NCBI RefSeq assembly: GCF_905397395.1
Contig: NZ_CAJPVH010000017.1
Coordinates: 1-64,000 of the forward strand
Direction of reading: 5' to 3'
Length of the DNA: 64,000 nt
Source of the DNA: Cupriavidus campinensis
Lineage (GTDB): Bacteria > Pseudomonadota > Gammaproteobacteria > Burkholderiales > Burkholderiaceae
The notes beneath the pieces are model-generated. The model ran no database searches and was not told the DNA's origin. It saw only the letters and a program-made list of their open reading frames with translations. Made by a program: the position numbers and the translations under genes. Position 1 is the first letter of the stretch. The number at the start of each line of letters is the position of its first letter. Below, piece after piece: positions 1-5,639 of the stretch.

Positions 1-198
1 AGCATGCCGGCGCGCGCCTGCGCGGCGCTGGCGGACCGCTTCACGCGGCTGCTGCGCACGCCGGCACTGCAGCAACGCCTCGGGCAGGATGGCGCCGAGC
101 CGCTGGCGCTCACTGGCGCGCAGGCGGCCGACTACCTGGCGCGCGACCGCGAGGTATGGCGGCAGGCCATCGGGCGCGTGGCCAGCCGGCTCGCCTGA
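1..198 (+). CDS. C-terminal end of a Bug/TctC-type extracytoplasmic solute-binding protein (partial)
   Basis: The gene enters from the left edge; only about 65 C-terminal residues are visible, ending at a TGA at 196-198. The pattern (a helix with LLRTPALQQRL, then a GAEP turn, then a final helix ending VWRQAIGRVASRLA) is the usual ending of Bug-family periplasmic binding proteins, which in beta-proteobacteria serve tripartite tricarboxylate transporters or work as orphans. The substrate cannot be deduced. The ATG near position 4 is internal, not a start. Family assignment rests only on the C-terminal pattern, so confidence is moderate. Confidence 0.6.
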   Translation, partial: SMPARACAALADRFTRLLRTPALQQRLGQDGAEPLALTGAQAADYLARDREVWRQAIGRVASRLA

Positions 199-250
199 CG
201 CTTGGTCCAGGCTTGGTCCGGGCAAGCTGCCTATATATAGAGGATGGTAA

Positions 251-285
251 GAAAGACGCCGGGGCACCCTTGCGAGTGCCCCGGC
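251..285 (-). terminator. Rho-independent terminator of the Gln/Gly-rich gene
   Basis: A perfect 10-bp inverted repeat (GCCGGGGCAC at 258-267 and GTGCCCCGGC at 276-285) with an 8-nt loop. On the minus strand it is followed by a T-rich run (GTCTTTCTTACC), so it most likely terminates the 393-662 gene. It may also stop the convergent gene at 1-198. Confidence 0.7.
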
Positions 286-392
286 GGTGGACCCCGTTCA
301 TCTGCCGCGCCTTGATTTCAGCGCGCTGCGGCAACCGTGGAAATGCCGCGCGGGGTCCGGAAAAACGAAGAAAAAACGAAGAGGGCGCCGAC

Positions 393-662
393 TTACGGCT
401 GGCGGCTCTTGTCCTGGTCCTTCTGGCCACCTTGCTGGCCTTGTTGTCCTTGCTGGCCGCCCTGTTGTCCGCCCTGCTGGCCTTGACGGCCGGACTCCTG
501 TTGCTGCTGACCACCGCGTTGGTCCTGGTTGCCCATCTGGCCCCCGCCTTCGCGTTGTTGGTCCTGGCTGCCACCTTGCTGGTTACCGCGCTGGCCGGGT
601 TGCTGCTGCTCTTGCTGCTTCTGGCCCGGTTGGGATTGGTTCCCCTGTTGCTGCTGTCCCAT
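393..662 (-). CDS. Gln/Gly-rich, fully disordered hydrophilin-like protein
   Basis: 89 residues starting MGQQQQGNQSQPGQ and ending KDKSRQP-like. I count 39 Gln and 23 Gly (about 70 % together) and no Ala, Leu, Ile, Val, Phe, Tyr, Trp, Cys, His or Thr, so the chain must be unfolded and very soluble. High Gly and extreme hydrophilicity define hydrophilins, which protect proteins during water loss; that role is inferred. The start at 662 is chosen because GGAGA lies just upstream in the mRNA; a longer in-frame reading to 797 has different composition and no ribosome-binding site. A consensus -24/-12 promoter lies 46-61 nt upstream, and a terminator follows. A low-complexity repeat misread as a gene is the alternative, but codon-level order, RBS, promoter and terminator all argue for a real gene. 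Confidence 0.75.
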   Translation of the reverse strand: MGQQQQGNQSQPGQKQQEQQQPGQRGNQQGGSQDQQREGGGQMGNQDQRGGQQQQESGRQGQQGGQQGGQQGQQGQQGGQKDQDKSRQP

Positions 663-707
663 TGCTAGTCTCCATGTCGCGCGGCGAGGCTGCCGCAGGC
701 CCAGAGT

Positions 708-723
708 TGCAATGGCCGTGCCA
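708..723 (-). promoter_or_regulatory. Sigma-54 (-24/-12) promoter, perfect consensus
   Basis: On the minus strand it reads TGGCACGGCCATTGCA, identical to the consensus TGGCACG-N4-TTGCA, with GG and GC separated by exactly 10 nt. The predicted transcription start is near 697, giving a leader of about 35 nt before the ATG at 662. Confidence 0.8.
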
Positions 724-908
724 TCCCCGCCGGGGCCGCGAATGTCGGGGGTATGGCATCTGTCAGACATACAGGTAACGCATGCGTGGCTCCCCATGTG
801 CGCCGATTTACAACGCGTGCCGTGTTTTTACCGGTCGGGCGATGCGCCCACGCCGTCCCGGGGCTCGAAATCGCCGCCAGGCCCCGTCCACGCGTCATTT
901 GGCCGATC

Positions 909-924
909 TGGCACGCGATGTGCG
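909..924 (+). promoter_or_regulatory. Sigma-54 (-24/-12) promoter of the BON gene
   Basis: TGGCACGCGATGTGCG: all seven positions of the -24 block match; the -12 block reads GTGC instead of TTGC. GG and GC are 10 nt apart. The predicted start near 935 leaves about 28 nt before the ATG at 963. Confidence 0.75.
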
Positions 925-962
925 GAACAGTGGCTGTCACTTCCACGAAAAGGAGATCGAGC

Positions 963-1448
963 ATGAAGACAGCACAGACCCTGCGTATTGCATTGATGAC
1001 CGCCGCGCTCGCCGCTGCGGGTGGCGCGCATGCCCTGGAGATGGGGGGCGGCGGCTTTATCAAGGTGGCCGACACCGGCGTCCGCAGCGACAACAGCGCG
1101 GCCCCGCCGGCCAACAATGCGCCGGGCATGCCTGGCCATACCGAGGGTGACAAGGAAAAGCGTCCCGCCGCTACCACTGACGCCAAGCTGGATGCCAGTG
1201 TGGACAAGGGCGTGGACAACACCAAGCAGGCCGTCACGGACAGCGCGCTGACCACCAAGGTCAAGACCAAGCTGCTGGCCACCAAGGATCTCAAGTCCAC
1301 CGGCATCCACGTGAAGACCAAGGACCGCGTGGTGGCCCTGACCGGCACGGTGCCGACGAAGGACCAGCACGAGATGGCGCTGGAGACCGTGCGGTCGGTG
1401 GAGGGTGTGAGTTCGGTGCGCGACAACCTGAAGGTGTCGTCGCGTTAA
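963..1448 (+). CDS. Periplasmic BON-domain protein
   Basis: 161 residues. The first 24 form a signal peptide (basic start MKTAQTLR, hydrophobic stretch, cleavage site after AHA). A low-complexity hydrophilic linker follows (residues 30-75), then one BON domain (about 85-160) with the typical run ALTTKVKTKLLA..., IHVKTKDRVVALTGTV and a final VEGVSSVRDNLKV. BON domains bind phospholipid or envelope components; OsmY, induced by osmotic stress, is the best-known relative. GGAG lies 8 nt before the ATG, and the sigma-54 promoter and terminator bracket the gene as a single transcription unit. An osmotic-stress role is inferred. Confidence 0.85.
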   Translation: MKTAQTLRIALMTAALAAAGGAHALEMGGGGFIKVADTGVRSDNSAAPPANNAPGMPGHTEGDKEKRPAATTDAKLDASVDKGVDNTKQAVTDSALTTKVKTKLLATKDLKSTGIHVKTKDRVVALTGTVPTKDQHEMALETVRSVEGVSSVRDNLKVSSR

Positions 1449-1513
1449 TGCACACGCCGTTTATGTACACGCGCTAGTTTTTGCGTGGCGACCTCGTCGT
1501 CGCCCTCTGCGCG

Positions 1514-1548
1514 GAGCCGCGGTCATCCCACGTACCGCGGCTCTTTTT
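1514..1548 (+). terminator. Rho-independent terminator of the BON gene
   Basis: Inverted repeat GAGCCGCGG (1514-1522) and CCGCGGCTC (1535-1543) with a 12-nt loop, followed directly by TTTTT (1544-1548) on the plus strand. Confidence 0.85.
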
Positions 1549-1573
1549 GGGGCTCTTGCGGCGTTGACCCAGG

Positions 1574-2566
1574 TCAAGCCGCTTTGCGCTTTTTGGCGGG
1601 AGCGGCCTTTCTGGCTGCGGCTTTCTTCGGCGCCGCTTTCTTTGTCGCCGTTTTCTTGGCCGATGCCTTCTTCGCCGCCGTCTTCTTCCGCGCCGGCTTG
1701 TTGTCGCCTTCCTCTTCCTCGTCGTCCTGAAGATCCGCGTTGCGGGTAGCCGGCCGTACGCCCGCGTGCCCACGGTGGCCGATGCTCTGCTTGAGCAGCG
1801 CCATCATGTCGATAACCTTGGCGCCCTTGCCGCTCGGCGCCGCCTCCTCGGATGCCGGCGTCAGCAGGTGCGTCTTGCCGGCCTTGATCTTGGCGTGGAT
1901 GCGGGCCATCAAATCGTCGCGATAGGTGTCGCGGTATTGCTCGGGCTTCCAGTCCTCGCTCATGTCCTCCACCAGCTTGGTGGCCATGGTCACCTCGCGC
2001 GGGCTCGCCGCCTTGCCTTTGCCCCCCTTGGGGAGACTCAGATCCTCGATTGGCACCACCTCGTCCGCAAAGCGCATCGTGTTCAGCACCAGCGCCTTGC
2101 CCACCACCAGCAGCGCCGCCAGGTGCTGGCGGTTGCGCAGCACCACCAGCGCCAGCGCGGCGCGGCCGGTCTTGCGCAGGGTCTCGTGCAAGAGCGCGTA
2201 GCCGCGCTCGCCGCGCTTGTCCGGCTCCAGGTAGTAGGGGGTGTCGAAGTAGTAGGGCGGAATGCTGTCCGCCTCCACGAAGCTGACGATATCCACCGTC
2301 TGCGTGGCCTCGACATTGGCCTGCCGGAAATCCTCGTCGCTCAGCAGCACGTACTCGTCCTTCTCGTACTGGTAGCCCTTGACGATGTGCTCGTTGTCGA
2401 TGACCTTGCCGGTGTGCTTGTTGATGCGCTGGTAGCCCACCGGCGCCATGTCGCGCTGGTCCAGCAGGTCGAGGTCAAGCGTGTGGCTGCGCGAGGCAGC
2501 CTTCAGCGCGACCGGGATATTGACGAGGCCAAAGCTGATGGCCCCCTTCCAGATGATGCGGGACAT
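1574..2566 (-). CDS. ku: Non-homologous end-joining protein Ku
   Basis: 330 residues starting MSRIIWKGAISFGLVNIPV, the characteristic bacterial Ku N-terminus. The core (about 1-255) includes the beta-barrel segment and the conserved PIEDLSLP and EVTMATKLVEDMSEDW regions. Ku binds DNA double-strand ends as a homodimer and recruits LigD. The last 55 residues are a Lys/Ala tail (repeats of KKA, AKK) of the kind that adds DNA binding and lets Ku thread onto DNA. It lies 12 bp downstream of the proline-rich microprotein gene and has only a weak ribosome site, so it is probably translationally coupled to it. LigD is encoded 3 kb away on the same strand. Confidence 0.96.
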   Translation of the reverse strand: MSRIIWKGAISFGLVNIPVALKAASRSHTLDLDLLDQRDMAPVGYQRINKHTGKVIDNEHIVKGYQYEKDEYVLLSDEDFRQANVEATQTVDIVSFVEADSIPPYYFDTPYYLEPDKRGERGYALLHETLRKTGRAALALVVLRNRQHLAALLVVGKALVLNTMRFADEVVPIEDLSLPKGGKGKAASPREVTMATKLVEDMSEDWKPEQYRDTYRDDLMARIHAKIKAGKTHLLTPASEEAAPSGKGAKVIDMMALLKQSIGHRGHAGVRPATRNADLQDDEEEEGDNKPARKKTAAKKASAKKTATKKAAPKKAAARKAAPAKKRKAA

Positions 2567-2578
2567 GCCCCGGTGGCC

Positions 2579-2749
2579 CTAGGCGCGCTGCGGCGGTGGG
2601 GGCGGGAGATCGCCCGGGGGCGGATCGCTGACCGGCTCGGGCGGACCCGGCGGCGGCTCCGGCGGCGGGGCCTCGGGTTTCGGGGGCACGATATCGGGCT
2701 CGGGCGTGATGTGCAGGTGCAGGGGCAGGGGCAGGGGCAGATCCAGCAT
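2579..2749 (-). CDS. Proline-rich 56-residue microprotein upstream of ku
   Basis: Translation of 2749 to 2579 gives a 56-residue protein starting MLDLPLPLPLHLHITPEPD and ending PPPPPQRA, with roughly half of the residues proline. The start is well supported: AAGGAG sits 4 nt before the ATG. It lies between the hybrid kinase (12 bp upstream) and ku (12 bp downstream), all on one strand, so the three are probably one transcript. No known domain is recognised. The alternating Leu-Pro start followed by a polyproline tail could form a PPII helix that binds a partner; a Ku- or LigD-related role is only suggested by position. Confidence 0.65.
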   Translation of the reverse strand: MLDLPLPLPLHLHITPEPDIVPPKPEAPPPEPPPGPPEPVSDPPPGDLPPPPPQRA

Positions 2750-2761
2750 GAGGCTCCTTGG

Positions 2762-4843
2762 TCAGGCGTCTAGTTCATCGAGCATGCGGGTCAGGGCACC
2801 GAGGTCGGCGGGTTTGACCAGATGCAGGTCGAACCCCGCCGCGCGGGTGCGCCGGCGGTCGTCGGGCTGGCCGAAGCCGGTCAGCGCCACGATGCGCGCG
2901 TGGCGCAGTTCGGGAATCTCGCGCAGCCGGCGCGCGGTCTCGAAGCCGTCCATGGTCGGCATGCCCAGGTCCAGCAGCACCACGTCCGGCCGCACGCTGG
3001 CCGCGCACGCCACGGCGCTCTGGCCGTCGGGCGCCGTCACCACGGTGTGGCCGAGCGTCTCCAGCGTCATGGTCATGGCCTCCAGCGCATCGGCGTTGTC
3101 ATCAACCAGCATGATGGTGTGCGCGGCGCCCGGCTGCGGGCGCGCTTTCCCGGTCGGCGGGTGCCAGTTCTGCCACGGTTCCACGGGCAGTTCCACGACG
3201 AAGGTGCTGCCCAGGTTGCGGCCCGGGCTCTCGGCGCTGACCCGGCCGCCATGCAGCGTGACCAGCTTCTGCACCAGCGTCAGGCCGATGCCGGCGCCCT
3301 CGCGCGTGGCAAAGGCTTCGTTGTCCGAGGCAGGCTCGCACGGCCGGGGCGCGTCGCCGTGCCGGTCATCGTGCTCGGCGTGCAGCGCGTTCAGGCCCGG
3401 GGCCGGGCTGGCCGCGAGATTGGCTGCGCCGATCGAGGTGGCGTCCGGGGTCGGCATCTCCTCCAGCGGGTTGCCGGACTCCGGCGCCAGTGGATCGAAC
3501 AGTTGCCGTTGCAGCGACGGGGAGAGCCCGGCGCCGTTGTCGCTCACGCGCACGATCACCTTGCCATCGGCCGCGGCGGCCTCCACGGCCAGCGTGCCGC
3601 CCTCGGGCGTGTACTTGGCGGCGTTATGCAGCAGGTTGGCGAAGATCTGGGTCAGGCGCACCATGTCGCCGCGAATCGGCAGCGGCTGCTCGGGCAGCGA
3701 CAGCCGCAGCGCGTGCTGGCGTTCCTCCAGCAGCGGGCGCACAGTCTCCACGGCCGTGTTCAGCGCGCCGCGCAACTCCACCAGATCCCGCCGCAGCGTG
3801 ATCTTGCCCTGGTTGAAGCGGGACACGTCGAGCAGTTCGTCCACCAGCCGGGTGAGGTGATGCAGCTGCCGGCCGATGATGTCGCGCGCGCGGAACATGT
3901 CCTCGCGGCTCGGGGAGAACTGCTGGAGCATGTCTACCGCGCTGCGCATCGGCGCCAGCGGGTTGCGCAGTTCGTGGGCCAGCATGGCGAGGAATTCGTC
4001 CTTGCGGCGTTCCTCGTTATGCAGCGTGCGCTCGGCGCGCTTGTGGCGCGTTACATCCTGGCAGATGCCCGCCACGCGCAGGCAGCGGCCATCCGCGCCG
4101 CGCACCGGGAAGGCGCGCATATGGACTTCGCGGATCTCGCCGTTAGGGCGTTCGAGCTGGAATTCGGTGTCCAGCCGGCCGTCGCGCAGCATGCTCTGCC
4201 ATTCGGCTTCCATGCGCGAGCGTTCCTCGGGCAGTACCCATTCGAGCCAGCGGTGCGGGTCTTGCAGCACCGATTGCGCCGGACGGCCCCAGAGCGATTC
4301 GAACGAGGGGCTGACGAACAGGAAGCGCCCGGTGGTGGGGTCGAGAATCCAGACCACATCGGCCAGCGCCTCCGCCAACTGGCGGAACAGGTCCTCGTTC
4401 TCGTGCAGCGCCTGTGAGGTGCGACGGAAGGCATCCTCGGCCCCGCGCATGCGCAACAGGGCGTTGATGCTGGAAACCAGTTCCTCGGACTCCACTGGCT
4501 CGATCAGGAAGCTGTCGGCACCGCCGTTAAGGGCTTGCACGCGCCGGTGGGAATCCGAGACGCCGGGTGACGTCAGCAGCACCAGCGTACGCGCGCTTTG
4601 CGGGTCGTTCTTGATCAGGCGGCAGACTTCCAGCCCGTCCACGTCGGGCAACTGGGTGCCCAGCAGCACGAGGTCCGGGGTGTGCTGGCGGACCAGCGAC
4701 AGCGCGGCCTGGCCGGTCGACGCTTCCAGCACGGAGAAGTCGGCCCGGTGCAGGATCCGGCTCTTGACGTAGCGCGGTCCCTCACGATCCTCCACGTTGA
4801 GAATCAGCGGGCGCCGGCTGGTGTGGGCGGTCGAGGCGTTCAT
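2762..4843 (-). CDS. Hybrid sensor histidine kinase (pseudo-REC, PAS, HisKA, HATPase, REC)
   Basis: 693 residues, soluble, no transmembrane segment. Order: N-terminal receiver-like domain (about 12-130), PAS (about 150-265), HisKA with phospho-acceptor His near 289 in AHELRNPLAP, HATPase with N-box NLLHNAAKY and a C-terminal receiver with the phospho-acceptor Asp near 624 (VVLLDLGMP) and Lys near 676. The first receiver has Gly at about residue 62 where the phosphorylated Asp should be (VLLGTQLPD) and Glu at about 115 instead of Lys, so it should not accept phosphate. About 55 extra residues lie in the ATP-lid region between VSDNGAGLS and the GAGIGL box. No cognate regulator is adjacent. It heads the microprotein-ku transcript, so it may control end-joining genes (inference). 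Confidence 0.9.
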   Translation of the reverse strand: MNASTAHTSRRPLILNVEDREGPRYVKSRILHRADFSVLEASTGQAALSLVRQHTPDLVLLGTQLPDVDGLEVCRLIKNDPQSARTLVLLTSPGVSDSHRRVQALNGGADSFLIEPVESEELVSSINALLRMRGAEDAFRRTSQALHENEDLFRQLAEALADVVWILDPTTGRFLFVSPSFESLWGRPAQSVLQDPHRWLEWVLPEERSRMEAEWQSMLRDGRLDTEFQLERPNGEIREVHMRAFPVRGADGRCLRVAGICQDVTRHKRAERTLHNEERRKDEFLAMLAHELRNPLAPMRSAVDMLQQFSPSREDMFRARDIIGRQLHHLTRLVDELLDVSRFNQGKITLRRDLVELRGALNTAVETVRPLLEERQHALRLSLPEQPLPIRGDMVRLTQIFANLLHNAAKYTPEGGTLAVEAAAADGKVIVRVSDNGAGLSPSLQRQLFDPLAPESGNPLEEMPTPDATSIGAANLAASPAPGLNALHAEHDDRHGDAPRPCEPASDNEAFATREGAGIGLTLVQKLVTLHGGRVSAESPGRNLGSTFVVELPVEPWQNWHPPTGKARPQPGAAHTIMLVDDNADALEAMTMTLETLGHTVVTAPDGQSAVACAASVRPDVVLLDLGMPTMDGFETARRLREIPELRHARIVALTGFGQPDDRRRTRAAGFDLHLVKPADLGALTRMLDELDA

Positions 4844-5073
4844 GGCTGGCAGGCGGCAGGATCGGCCGCGATAGTGAAGACGGATGCCCGGAGTGCGCCA
4901 CGCGTGGCAAGGCCGGCCGGACGTGCCGGAGACGCGGCGTCAGGTGTCGGGAATAAGGATCGTATTGTAATAATTACCTGCATACAGCCCGGTTCCGTTG
5001 TAGTTTCGACATGCGCCGTTCAGGCTTGAAAAGTGGCGATAAATTCACGTGTGATTGGCAGTTCGAGTGGCCG

Positions 5074-5448
5074 TCATTTGCGCTGCGCCTCGCCGCTATG
5101 CGCTTCCGCGCTGGGCGAGGTGCCGCCTTGCGGGCCTGCCGAGCCGGGTGCCTCGACCGCCTTTTGCGGCAACTTGCTCTCCGGGGTCTGCCCGCCCGCG
5201 CTGGGGCCCTTGCCGAAGCGGGCGGCCAGTTTGTCCTGCACCTGGGCCAGTTGAGCCGCCTGCACCTTGGCTTCCTCGGCTTCCTTGGCCTTCTTGGCCT
5301 CGGCTGCCTGCTGTTGTTCAGCGGTGGGGGGAGGGAGCTTGGCCTCGGCGGTGGAGACCAGCAGGAAGGCCAGTGCCAACGTCAGCCCGCCCAGCACGGC
5401 GCGTTGCCAGAAGTCGTTGGAGAACCATGGATCAGGAAGATGTCTCAT
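5074..5448 (-). CDS. Small exported or membrane-anchored Ala/Glu/Lys-rich protein
   Basis: 124 residues. Residues 1-17 (MRHLPDPWFSNDFWQRA) precede a hydrophobic segment (about 18-34) ending STAEA, which could be a signal-peptidase I site or a membrane anchor. Then comes a charged, helix-prone region rich in Ala, Glu, Lys and Gln (about 45-80), probably coiled-coil, and a Pro/Gly/Ser tail. No known family is recognised. The start at 5448 is preferred over a longer frame to 5706 because of a GAGG site and because the longer part would run through tandem repeats. A near-consensus sigma-54 promoter lies 54-69 nt upstream, which places it with the other stress-type genes of the window. Confidence 0.7.
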   Translation of the reverse strand: MRHLPDPWFSNDFWQRAVLGGLTLALAFLLVSTAEAKLPPPTAEQQQAAEAKKAKEAEEAKVQAAQLAQVQDKLAARFGKGPSAGGQTPESKLPQKAVEAPGSAGPQGGTSPSAEAHSGEAQRK

Positions 5449-5501
5449 CGGATTTGCCTCGTCTTGTGTGCCGGCGTCGGCGGGGGTTTTCCGATGGGAC
5501 T

Positions 5502-5517
5502 GGCAAGAAGCGTGCCG
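5502..5517 (-). promoter_or_regulatory. Sigma-54 (-24/-12) promoter of the 5074-5448 gene
   Basis: The minus strand reads CGGCACGCTTCTTGCC: GGCACG-N4-TTGC is exact and only the flanking first and last bases deviate. The predicted start near 5491 gives a leader of about 43 nt. Confidence 0.75.
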
Positions 5518-5538
5518 CACATGCCGAGACGCTGACAG

Positions 5539-5593
5539 ACGGAGCCGGACATACGGAGCCGGACATACGGAGCCGGACATACGGAGCCGGACA
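5539..5593. repeat. Four tandem copies of a 14-bp unit
   Basis: ACGGAGCCGGACAT is repeated at 5539-5552, 5553-5566, 5567-5580 and 5581-5593 (last copy one base short). The array lies just upstream of the 5502-5517 promoter, at about -48 to -102 relative to its predicted start, where enhancer-type activator sites are found. See findings. Confidence 0.85.
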
Positions 5594-5639
5594 GCTGACC
5601 GGAGCGGGCGAGTGGGGTTCGGGGTGGTCCGGCCGGCGC

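Larger units (their letters stand above)
663..962. promoter_or_regulatory. Divergent regulatory region with two sigma-54 promoters
   Basis: This 300-bp gene-free stretch separates the disordered-protein gene (minus) from a BON gene (plus). It holds two outward-facing -24/-12 elements (708-723 and 909-924). Between them are a TGTCAGACA inverted repeat (761-769) and a perfect 10-bp palindrome ACGCATGCGT (778-787), placed where an enhancer-binding activator shared by both promoters could bind. No other gene is apparent here. Confidence 0.6.

Noticed and set aside
5539..5593. Possible CRISPR-like array
   Set aside because: The 14-bp units are directly adjacent without spacers and no cas gene is present; a simple tandem repeat.
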